Source: Rhizobium ruizarguesonis (GTDB lineage Bacteria; Pseudomonadota; Alphaproteobacteria; Rhizobiales; Rhizobiaceae). From it: a stretch of DNA of 46,833 nucleotides. Shown here piece after piece: positions 40,573 to 46,833 of this stretch; the stretch's first letter is position 1; each line of letters opens with the position of its first letter. Below the pieces are notes generated by a model. The model did not search any database and had not been told where the DNA came from. It saw nothing but the letters and a program-made list of their open reading frames with translations. The DNA is taken from the NCBI RefSeq assembly GCF_012349115.1, contig NZ_PQIG01000105.1, positions 1 through 46,833 of the forward strand. Reading direction: 5' to 3'. Position numbers and translations under genes: made by a program.

Positions 40573-41496
40573 ATGCCCATCAAGATCCCCGATACGCTGC
40601 CCGCCTTCGAAACCCTGGTTCAGGAAGGTGTGCGGGTGATGACCGAGACGTTGGCGATCCGTCAGGATATCCGACCGTTGCAGATCGGGCTGCTCAACCT
40701 CATGCCGAACAAGATCAAGACCGAACTGCAGATGGCGCGTCTCGTCGGCGCCTCGCCGCTGCAGGTGGAACTGTCGCTCATCCGCATCGGCGGCCATAAG
40801 GCGAAAAACACGTCCGAGGATCATCTGCTTGCCTTCTACCAGACCTGGGAGGAGGTAAAACACCGCAAGTTCGACGGCTTCATCATCACTGGGGCGCCGA
40901 TCGAGCTTTTGCCCTATGAGGACGTCACCTATTGGCCGGAGATGCAGGAGATTCTCGACTGGACGGAAACGAATGTCCATTCGACGATGAACGTCTGCTG
41001 GGGCGCGATGGCGGCGGTCTATCATTTTCACGGCGTTCCGAAATACGAGCTGAAAGAGAAGGCCTTCGGCGTCTACCGCCACCGGAACCTGAAGCCTTCC
41101 TCGATCTATCTCAACGGCTTTTCCGACAATTTCGAGGTGCCGGTGTCGCGCTGGACCGAAGTGCGCCGCACTGACATCGAGAAATCCGAAAGCCTGGAGA
41201 TCCTGATGGAGTCGAGCGAAATGGGCGTCTGCCTCGTGCATGAGAAGAGGGGCCGGCGGCTCTACATGTTCAACCATGTCGAATATGATTCCACCTCGCT
41301 TTCCGACGAGTATTTCCGCGACGTCAATGCCGGGGTGCCGATCAAGATGCCGCACAATTACTTCCCGCATAACGATCCGGCGCTTGCGCCGCAGAACCGC
41401 TGGCGCAGCCATGCGCATCTCTTGTTCGGCAACTGGATCAACGAAATCTACCAGACGACGCCCTTTGATGTGGAAGAGATCGGCAGCGATCTCTGA
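40573..41496 (+). CDS. metA: Homoserine O-acyltransferase MetA (predicted O-acetyl type)
   Basis: A 307-residue enzyme that acylates homoserine in methionine synthesis. The catalytic Cys142 is in MNVCWGAMAA and His235/Glu237 are in FNHVEYD. The acyl-CoA specificity position 111 is Glu (GAPIELLPYED); in this family Glu111 goes with acetyl-CoA and Gly111 with succinyl-CoA, so it is predicted to be an acetyltransferase despite the MetA fold. Transcription is controlled by the SAM-II riboswitch upstream. ATG 40573 is chosen; a GTG three codons upstream (40564) is also possible. A hairpin with TTTT at 41523 follows. Confidence 0.95.
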   Translation: MPIKIPDTLPAFETLVQEGVRVMTETLAIRQDIRPLQIGLLNLMPNKIKTELQMARLVGASPLQVELSLIRIGGHKAKNTSEDHLLAFYQTWEEVKHRKFDGFIITGAPIELLPYEDVTYWPEMQEILDWTETNVHSTMNVCWGAMAAVYHFHGVPKYELKEKAFGVYRHRNLKPSSIYLNGFSDNFEVPVSRWTEVRRTDIEKSESLEILMESSEMGVCLVHEKRGRRLYMFNHVEYDSTSLSDEYFRDVNAGVPIKMPHNYFPHNDPALAPQNRWRSHAHLLFGNWINEIYQTTPFDVEEIGSDL

Positions 41497-41522
41497 CCGT
41501 TGCCGATCACGCCTGGAGCCGG

Positions 41523-41554
41523 TGCCGCCGCATCACCGCTGCGGCATTTTCTTT
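41523..41554 (+). terminator. metA terminator
   Basis: The stem TGCCGC (41523-41528) / GCGGCA (41541-41546) is followed by TTTTCTTT, 27 nt after the metA stop. Confidence 0.65.
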
Positions 41555-41660
41555 CCGATCCGCCGGTTGCGGATCGAAGCAAATGCGGGCAGGTTCCTGT
41601 CCTGAAGCCTACCACACCGCGCGTCTTCGTCGGACGTGCAATGCATCTTTGAATCGCTGC

Positions 41661-41694
41661 AAATTCCTCAAATCGATTCCGAATTGAGGAATTT
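41661..41694. repeat. 11-bp perfect inverted repeat in the galM leader
   Basis: AAATTCCTCAA (41661-41671) faces TTGAGGAATTT (41684-41694) across 12 nt. It is AT-rich and lies 29 nt before the galM ATG. It could be an operator or a leader hairpin. Confidence 0.55.
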
Positions 41695-41722
41695 TCAGCA
41701 GGGACAGAATGGACGGTCGATC

Positions 41723-42745
41723 ATGTCGGATAAGTTGGAGCGGGACGTTTTCGGGCAGACGCAGGCGGGCGAGACCGTCTATCGCGTCGTGATCAAGGGC
41801 GGCGGGCTGACGGCCAAGATCATCAGCTGGGGCGCGGTCATCCAGGATCTGCGTCTCGAGGGACATGATGCGCCGCTGCAGCTCGGCTTTGACGATTTCG
41901 ACAGCTACCCCCTCTATTCGTCCTATTTTGGCGCGACGCCCGGGCGCTGCGCCAACCGCGTCGGTGGCGGCAGGTTCATGCTTGATGGCAAGGACTATCA
42001 GCTCGAGCCGAATGAAAACGGCGTCACGCATCTGCATGGCGGCAGCGACAATATCGCCAAACGCAATTGGACGATCGTCGAGCATGACGTCGACCGCGTG
42101 GTGCTGAAGATCGTCGATCCCGACGGCCGCGCCGGCTATCCGGGCAATTGCACCATCCAGGCGACTTTCTGGGTGCACGGCAATGGTGAACTGTCGATCA
42201 CCTACGAATCGACCAGCGACCAGCCGACGCTCGCCAATGTCTGCCAGCACGCCTATTTCAATCTCGACGGTCGCGAAGATGCACTTGGCCATGACATCAT
42301 GATTGCCGCCGATCACTATCTGCCGACCGATGAGAAGCAGGTGCCGACCGGCGAGATCCGTTCCATCGAGGGCACCGAATTCGATTTCCGCGAGATGGCG
42401 CCGATGAAGCGTTTCGTCGGCAGTGAACAAGCGTTTTACGACCATAATTTCTGCCTATCCGGCGAGCGCACCGCCAAGCGGAGCGTCGCGCTTGCCCGCA
42501 GCCTGTATTCCGGTGTGTCGCTGGAAGTGCGCAGTACGGAGCCAGGCATGCAGTTCTATGCCGGCTTCAAGCTCGATGCCGGGGCGCCCGGCATCGGCGG
42601 TCGCAAATACGGCCCATTCGCCGGCTTCTGCCTGGAGACGCAGATCTGGCCGGATGCCATCAATCACCAAGGTTTTCCGAATGCGGTTCTGCGCCCCGGC
42701 GAAGTGCTGCGTCAGGAGACGGATTATATCTTCACCAAGAACTGA
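41723..42745 (+). CDS. galM: Aldose 1-epimerase (galactose mutarotase)
   Basis: A 340-residue beta-sandwich enzyme that interconverts alpha and beta anomers of aldoses in the cytosol. Family landmarks are ISWGAVIQDLRLEGHD, the FGATPGRCANRVGGGRF arginine loop, LHGGSDNIAKRNW (catalytic His region), CQHAYFNLDG with the second catalytic His, and a late Glu in FAGFCLETQIWPDAI. The start is ATG 41723, although the ribosome site (GGACGG) is weak; the frame continues upstream to 41636 across the inverted repeat. The substrate may be galactose, glucose or arabinose. A terminator follows at 42787. Confidence 0.92.
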   Translation: MSDKLERDVFGQTQAGETVYRVVIKGGGLTAKIISWGAVIQDLRLEGHDAPLQLGFDDFDSYPLYSSYFGATPGRCANRVGGGRFMLDGKDYQLEPNENGVTHLHGGSDNIAKRNWTIVEHDVDRVVLKIVDPDGRAGYPGNCTIQATFWVHGNGELSITYESTSDQPTLANVCQHAYFNLDGREDALGHDIMIAADHYLPTDEKQVPTGEIRSIEGTEFDFREMAPMKRFVGSEQAFYDHNFCLSGERTAKRSVALARSLYSGVSLEVRSTEPGMQFYAGFKLDAGAPGIGGRKYGPFAGFCLETQIWPDAINHQGFPNAVLRPGEVLRQETDYIFTKN

Positions 42746-42786
42746 GCGCCCTGCGGACGCACGACTGTCAAATTTGATCGCTATGA

Positions 42787-42818
42787 AACCCTTGCCGGTC
42801 CGCCGGCGAGGGTTTTTT
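42787..42818 (+). terminator. galM terminator
   Basis: A 12-bp stem with one G-T wobble (AACCCTTGCCGG / CCGGCGAGGGTT, loop TCCG) followed by four Ts. Confidence 0.9.
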
Positions 42819-42848
42819 CTTTCTGCGCTCGATTCCGCCTTGCCGATT

Positions 42849-42888
42849 GGTTCTATATAGGTTCTATTGTGTGCCCATGGATAGAACC
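42849..42888. promoter_or_regulatory. Candidate GntR operator over the regulator start codon
   Basis: GGTTCTAT occurs as two direct copies (42849, 42860) eleven bases apart, and its inverse ATAGAACC lies at 42881-42888, inside the first codons of the regulator. Binding here would block the promoter and initiation, implying autorepression of the whole amino-sugar operon. Confidence 0.55.
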
Positions 42889-43650
42889 AGTCTGATAGCG
42901 GAACTGAACAGCCGCGGCCTGCGTGACGAGGCATTGACCGGGCCGCTCTACAAGCGGCTGGCGCAGACGTTGACCGGTCTCATTCAAGAAGGGTTGCTGA
43001 AGCCCGGCGCCGCACTGCCGGGCGAGCGCGACCTTGCCGAGGCTCTGAAGCTCGGCCGGGTCACCGTGCGTACCGCCTATCGCGATCTGATGGCATCCGG
43101 CGCACTGGAATCGCGCCACGGAAGCGGTACTTTCGTGTCGAGCAGGGTGGAGCGCATGGAACAGTCGCTGTGGCGGCTTTCCTCCTTCTCCGCCGACATG
43201 CGCTCGCGCGGGCGTCTGCCGACCGCACGGATATTGTCGCGGGCGGTCAATACGCCGTCGCCGGAGGAATCCTTCCTGCTCGGCCTCGGCGGCGACGAGC
43301 CGGTGCTGAGACTCGACCGCTTGCGCCTTGCCGACGGCCTGCCGCTGGCGATCGAACGCGCCGTGGTGCCGATCAAGTTCCTGGGGCACGATGCCGGCGG
43401 CGAGGGATCGCTCTACGATGCGCTGACGGCCAGCGGCCACAGGCCCGTGCGCGCGCTGCAGCGGCTGACGGCGGTCACGCTCGACCCGTCCTCCGCCGCA
43501 ATCCTGAACGTCAAATCAGGCGCGCCGGCGCTTCTGATCGAACGTGTCTCGCGCCTGGAAGACCAGCGCGTCGTCGAATACACGCGCTCGCATTATCGCG
43601 GCGATGCCTATGATTTCGTTGCCGAATTGAGAATCGGAGATGACCTATGA
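42877..43650 (+). CDS. GntR-family regulator (HutC/UTRA type) of the amino-sugar operon
   Basis: A 257-residue repressor with an N-terminal GntR winged helix (LYKRLAQTLTGLIQEGLLKPGAALPGERDLAEALKLGRVTVRTAYRDLMASGALESRHGSGTFVS) and a C-terminal UTRA ligand domain (RLDRLRLADGLPLAIERAVVP, IERVSRLEDQRVVEYTRSHYRGDAYDFVAEL). HutC-subgroup members such as NagR/YvoA sense glucosamine 6-phosphate or its N-acetyl form, which fits the genes after it. Its TGA overlaps the ATG of the SIS gene by 4 nt (ATGA). The start at ATG 42877 matches family length; GGTTCTAT/ATAGAACC repeats overlap it. Confidence 0.9.
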   Translation: MDRTSLIAELNSRGLRDEALTGPLYKRLAQTLTGLIQEGLLKPGAALPGERDLAEALKLGRVTVRTAYRDLMASGALESRHGSGTFVSSRVERMEQSLWRLSSFSADMRSRGRLPTARILSRAVNTPSPEESFLLGLGGDEPVLRLDRLRLADGLPLAIERAVVPIKFLGHDAGGEGSLYDALTASGHRPVRALQRLTAVTLDPSSAAILNVKSGAPALLIERVSRLEDQRVVEYTRSHYRGDAYDFVAELRIGDDL

Positions 43651-44678
43651 ATGATAACCAGTCACTGATGCTGCAAGAAGCCGGCCAGTCGCCGGAGGTG
43701 GTGGCCACGCTGCTCGAAAAGGAAAAACCGGTCTTTGCCGAGATTGCCCGGCTGTTTTCGTCCGCCCGCCCGAGCGTGGTGACGACGGCGGCGCGCGGCT
43801 CCTCGGACCATGCCGCCACCTTCTTCAAATATCTCTTCGAGATCACCTGCGGCGTTCCTGTCGCATCGGTCGGTCCGTCGATCGCTTCCGTCTATGGTGC
43901 GGCGCTGCATCTGAAGGGCGGCGTCCACTTCACCGTGTCGCAGTCCGGTGCGAGCCCCGACATCGTCGCGCTGCAGGATGCGGCGAAGAAGGGCGGAGCA
44001 ACGACGATCGCCGTCGTCAACGTCACCGACAGCCCGCTTGCGAAGCAGGCCGACATCGTTCTCGGTCTCAATGCCGGCGCGGAAAAGAGTGTCGCGGCGA
44101 CAAAATCCTTCATCGCCTCGGTCGCCGCCCTTTCCGGGGTGACGGCTGCGATCGGCGGTGCGTCCGATTTGCAGGCGGCGCTCGGCAAGCTGCCGGAGGC
44201 ACTGTCGGCGACCGCCGGGATCGACACGGCGGCAGCCGAGGAGGTGCTCTTCAACGCGACCTCGCTCTATACCGCCGGCCGCGGCCCGGCTTTCGCGATC
44301 GCGCTCGAAGCGGCGTTGAAGGCCAAGGAGACCTCCGGCCTGCATGCCGAGGCCTTCTCGCTGGCGGAACTGATGCATGGTCCGATGCGCCTGGTGCAGC
44401 CGGGCTTCCCGATCGTCGCCTTTGCGCCCGACGATGCGGCCTTCGCCAACAATGTGCAGGCGTTGGAACGCTTGCAGAAACTCGGCGCCACCACCGTCGG
44501 CTTCTCGACGCAGCCGCTTTCCGGTGTCCATCTGCGCGTGCCGACGACGGGCAACGGCCTCGTCGATCCGCTGGTGTCGCTGCTTGTCTATTACCGGCTG
44601 ATCGAGTCGGTGACGCGCCGCAAGGGCTTCGATCCCGACAAGCCGGCAAACCTGCTCAAGGTGACGGAGACGGTCTGA
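43647..44678 (+). CDS. nagB-II: SIS-domain aminotransferase/deaminase (GlmS isomerase-like, NagB-II type)
   Basis: A 343-residue protein with two SIS folds, like the isomerase half of GlmS but without the glutaminase domain. Phosphosugar-binding loops are TTAARGSSDHAATFFKYLFE and VSQSGASPDIVALQDAA. Catalytic-type residues are in EKSVAATKSFIASVAAL (Lys) and KETSGLHAEAFSLAELMHGP (Glu/His). Such stand-alone forms act as glucosamine-6-phosphate deaminases (NagB-II) in Proteobacteria, completing GlcNAc catabolism. Here it sits between the GntR regulator (ATGA overlap) and nagA (1-nt overlap, TGATG), which supports this role. The gene name reflects the inferred function. Confidence 0.85.
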   Translation: MNDNQSLMLQEAGQSPEVVATLLEKEKPVFAEIARLFSSARPSVVTTAARGSSDHAATFFKYLFEITCGVPVASVGPSIASVYGAALHLKGGVHFTVSQSGASPDIVALQDAAKKGGATTIAVVNVTDSPLAKQADIVLGLNAGAEKSVAATKSFIASVAALSGVTAAIGGASDLQAALGKLPEALSATAGIDTAAAEEVLFNATSLYTAGRGPAFAIALEAALKAKETSGLHAEAFSLAELMHGPMRLVQPGFPIVAFAPDDAAFANNVQALERLQKLGATTVGFSTQPLSGVHLRVPTTGNGLVDPLVSLLVYYRLIESVTRRKGFDPDKPANLLKVTETV

Positions 44679-45829
44679 TGGCCCGCAAGATCTTCCTCGG
44701 CGCCCGCATCTTCGACGGCGAGCGCTTCCATGACGACAAAGCCCTCATCGTTGCCGGCGGCCGCGTCGAAGCTATCGTCGCAAGAAATGATCTGCCGGGC
44801 GGCGAGGTGGTGACGCTTGCCGGCGGTGTTTTGTCGGCCGGCTTCATCGATGCGCAGGTCAATGGCGGCGCCGGGCGGATGCTGAACGACGAGCCTTCCG
44901 CTGCCTCGATGGACATCATCGCCGGCGGGCACCGACCCTATGGCACGACGTCGCTGCTGCCGACGCTGATCACCGATACATCAGAGGCCTCCATTGCCGC
45001 CATCGAGGCGGCCAAGGAGGCAGTGAAAATGCACCGCGGCGTTGCGGGCTTGCATCTCGAAGGCCCGCATCTGGCGCCTGCGCGCAAGGGCGCGCATCTG
45101 GCCGAGCTGATGCGACCGGTGGAGGACCGCGATGTCAAGGCCTTCATCCGGGCGCGCGAGGCGATCGGCACGCTGCTCGTCACCATGGCCGCCGAGCAAG
45201 TGACGGTTGCCCAGGTGCGGGAGCTTGCCGAAGCCGGCGTCACCGTCAGCATCGGCCATTCCGATTGTTCGAGTGAGGCGGCGGAAGAACGTTTCGATGC
45301 TGGCGCGCGGGGCGTCACGCATCTCTTCAACGCCATGAGCCAGTTGGGACACCGGGCGCCTGGTCTCGTCGGCGCGGCGATCGATCATCCTTCGACTTGG
45401 TGCGGCATCATCGCCGACGGCCATCATGTCGATCCCAAGGCCCTGCGCACGGCGCTGCGCGCCAAACGCGGCGAAGGCAAGCTGTTTTTCGTCACCGATG
45501 CGATGTCGCTCGTCGGATCGGAGAAGGATTCGTTCACGCTGAACGGGCGCATGGTCCGGCGCGAAAGGGGCGGCTTCTGCTCGAAGCTGGTGCTGTCCGA
45601 CGGTACGCTGGCCGGTTCCGATGTCGATATGATCTCGACGATCCGTTACGGTGTCACCTATCTCGACCTGACGCTTGCCGAGGCCTTGCGCATGGCGACC
45701 CTTTATCCCGCGCGGTTCCTCAGGCTTGCCGATCGCGGCCATCTTTCTCCGGGTACGCGTGCCGATCTCGTGCATCTCACCGATGCGCTTGCCGTCACCG
45801 CCACCTGGCTCAGCGGCGAAGCGGCCTGA
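44678..45829 (+). CDS. nagA: N-acetylglucosamine-6-phosphate deacetylase
   Basis: An amidohydrolase-superfamily enzyme of 383 residues that removes the acetyl group from GlcNAc-6-phosphate in the cytosol. GFIDAQVNGGAGRML is the NagA version of the first metal motif. HLEGPHLAPARKGAH holds the metal-binding Glu, SIGHSDCSSEAA a metal His, THLFNAMSQLGHRAPG another His, and FVTDAMSLVGS the catalytic Asp. The product, glucosamine 6-phosphate, is the substrate of the upstream deaminase. TGATG overlap with the preceding gene shows coupling. The second SIS gene follows 17 nt downstream. Confidence 0.95.
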   Translation: MARKIFLGARIFDGERFHDDKALIVAGGRVEAIVARNDLPGGEVVTLAGGVLSAGFIDAQVNGGAGRMLNDEPSAASMDIIAGGHRPYGTTSLLPTLITDTSEASIAAIEAAKEAVKMHRGVAGLHLEGPHLAPARKGAHLAELMRPVEDRDVKAFIRAREAIGTLLVTMAAEQVTVAQVRELAEAGVTVSIGHSDCSSEAAEERFDAGARGVTHLFNAMSQLGHRAPGLVGAAIDHPSTWCGIIADGHHVDPKALRTALRAKRGEGKLFFVTDAMSLVGSEKDSFTLNGRMVRRERGGFCSKLVLSDGTLAGSDVDMISTIRYGVTYLDLTLAEALRMATLYPARFLRLADRGHLSPGTRADLVHLTDALAVTATWLSGEAA

Positions 45830-45846
45830 AATCAAGGATAAGCCGG

Positions 45847-46575
45847 ATGACCGACATTACCGATGCCTATTTCTCCAACCTCATCGGTCGGCTGGAAGAA
45901 TTGAAGCAGACGCTTGCCGAGCCGATGGCGCAGGCAGCAGCCGTCATCCTCGATGCTGCCCGCGGCGACAAGCGTGTCTATGTCTTCGGCACCGGCCATT
46001 CGCATATGCTGGCGGAAGAGGTGCACTATCGTGCCGGCGGGCTCGCCTTCACTGTGCCGGTGCTCGTCGGCTCGGCCATGCTGCATGAGGGCGCGGTCAT
46101 CAGTTCGGTCTATGAGCGCACGCAGGGCTTGGTGCGGCCGATGCTGGAGCGTTATGGCATGCAGCCGGGCGATGTCATCATCATCGCTTCCAATTCGGGC
46201 GTGAACGCCGCGCCGATCGAGGCCGCCGACTATGCGCGCGAAATCGGCGCAAAGGTGATTGCCATCACGTCGATCGCCTATTCCTCAGCGATCGCCAATG
46301 GCCGTCGGCGGCTTGCCGATGTGGCCGATGTGGTGCTCGACAACGGGCTGCCACCGGGTGACGCCGTTGTCGATCTCGAAGGCACGGGGCTCCGGGTTGG
46401 GCCAGTCTCGACGGCGGTCGGGGTGACGGTCATCAATGCGATCTTCGCCGAAGTCGCCTCGGAGCTTTCGAAATCCGGCGATGCGCCAATTTATCTCAGC
46501 GCCAACATGCCGGGTGCTGCCGAGATCAACCAGAAGCTCGTCAAGAAATACCGGCCGCGCAACCCGCATCTCTAA
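45847..46575 (+). CDS. SIS-domain sugar-phosphate protein (UPF0309-type)
   Basis: A 242-residue single-SIS-domain protein. Sugar-phosphate-binding segments are VFGTGHSHMLAEEVHYRAGGL and IIIASNSGVNAAPIEAADYAREIG. This is the UPF0309-like class, whose activity is unknown; the members are thought to bind or isomerise a phosphosugar. AAGGA lies 8 nt before the ATG. It closes the GntR-NagB-II-NagA operon, so its ligand is probably an amino-sugar phosphate. A longer open frame upstream (from 45397) is out of register with nagA and not needed. The TAA stop is the first triplet of a compound RIME-like repeat. Confidence 0.82.
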   Translation: MTDITDAYFSNLIGRLEELKQTLAEPMAQAAAVILDAARGDKRVYVFGTGHSHMLAEEVHYRAGGLAFTVPVLVGSAMLHEGAVISSVYERTQGLVRPMLERYGMQPGDVIIIASNSGVNAAPIEAADYAREIGAKVIAITSIAYSSAIANGRRRLADVADVVLDNGLPPGDAVVDLEGTGLRVGPVSTAVGVTVINAIFAEVASELSKSGDAPIYLSANMPGAAEINQKLVKKYRPRNPHL

Positions 46576-46730
46576 AGCATGTCGCGCAAAAGTGTGCCGC
46601 GGTTTTGCGATAACGACATGCGTAAAAACAAAGACCTAAAGCGCGAGGAGCGAATCTGAAAGATCGCGACGCGCTTTAAAGCTTGATGCCGAAACGTGCG
46701 TGCGGTTTTCGGACGACATCATGCTCTGAT
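46573..46730. repeat. Compound RIME-like element, three palindromes
   Basis: Palindrome A (46573-46622, GCATGTCG arms), palindrome B (46636-46680, AAAGCGCG arms) and palindrome C (46681-46729, GATGCCG / GATCATGC arms). A and B are the reverse complement of the 13279 element; C resembles the second half of the 7415 element. So two element types are joined head to tail. Confidence 0.85.
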
Positions 46731-46757
46731 TATTTAATTGAGACGGCGGATACAAAA

Positions 46758-46818
46758 AAGGCCGGCGTGAGCCGGCCTTCAGACTGCTGACAAACCCCTG
46801 GCACCGTCCAGGGGTTTG
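46758..46818 (-). terminator. Double-hairpin terminator at the right edge
   Basis: Stem one is AAGGCCGGC / GCCGGCCTT (46758-46779, loop GTGA); on the minus strand a T-run follows it. Stem two is CAAACCCCTGG / CCAGGGGTTTG (46791-46818, loop CACCGT). The 20-nt linker (46778-46797) is the same as near the left edge. It would end a minus-strand gene beyond the window or the amino-sugar operon. Confidence 0.7.
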
Positions 46819-46833
46819 TGATTCATTGGGACA

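Overview
The window is chromosomal DNA from a Rhizobiaceae bacterium, most likely of the Rhizobium etli / R. leguminosarum group. The pyruvate carboxylase has exactly the R. etli length (1154 residues) with its biotin lysine at 1119. The order ndvA - LuxR solo (expR) - pyc is, as I recall, that of Sinorhizobium meliloti. The DNA is GC-rich, many genes start with TTG or GTG, and seven RIME-like palindromic repeats typical of rhizobia sit between genes. I see no phage, insertion sequence, CRISPR array, tRNA or rRNA. Most of the window is core or housekeeping in character.

Layout. 0-7.4 kb: cyclic beta-glucan exporter ndvA, quorum-sensing regulator expR, pyc and a flavin reductase. 7.5-13.2 kb: a cystine-type ABC importer, a DMT exporter, a DeoR repressor and an MFS transporter. 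13.4-17.5 kb: ispG and hisC converge on a prenyl synthase (ispA); mtgA follows. 17.7-22.7 kb: a DUF1868 protein with 2H motifs plus a GST, rpmF, and the polyhydroxybutyrate genes phaR (divergent), phaA and phaB. 22.8-24.5 kb: three very small reverse-strand genes, then an 800-bp gene-free stretch carrying a degenerate 205-bp tandem repeat packed with GANTC (CcrM) sites. 24.5-28.7 kb: a SUV3-type RNA helicase with a long disordered tail, an S4-domain Hsp15 homologue and ferredoxin fdxA. 29-30.9 kb: carD, a short unit with an EcfG-type promoter, and rpoH (RpoH2 type). 31-38.4 kb: an M48 lipoprotein protease, an MFS/MarR divergent pair, thiN, an ABC-F ATPase and a periplasmic protein. 38.4-42.7 kb: an ABC exporter whose ATPase motifs are degenerate, a SAM-II riboswitch in front of metA, and galM. 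42.9-46.6 kb: an amino-sugar operon (GntR regulator, SIS deaminase, nagA, second SIS protein).

How the parts work together. phaA and phaB turn acetyl-CoA into 3-hydroxybutyryl-CoA under the PhaR/AniA regulator, and pyc sets the competing anaplerotic flow of pyruvate into oxaloacetate. Stress regulation is prominent: rpoH, a carD-type polymerase regulator and two promoters matching the general-stress EcfG/RpoE2 consensus (GGAAC-N16-YGTT). One of these drives a DUF3309/glycine-zipper mini-operon. The other drives a roughly 200-nt terminated unit with a 23-codon reading frame just upstream of rpoH.

The signals most worth a second look are the GANTC-dense tandem repeat, the short EcfG unit, the ABC transporter with lost catalytic motifs, and the RIME elements that provide stop codons for neighbouring genes. 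All assignments are by eye from sequence; no database search was run.
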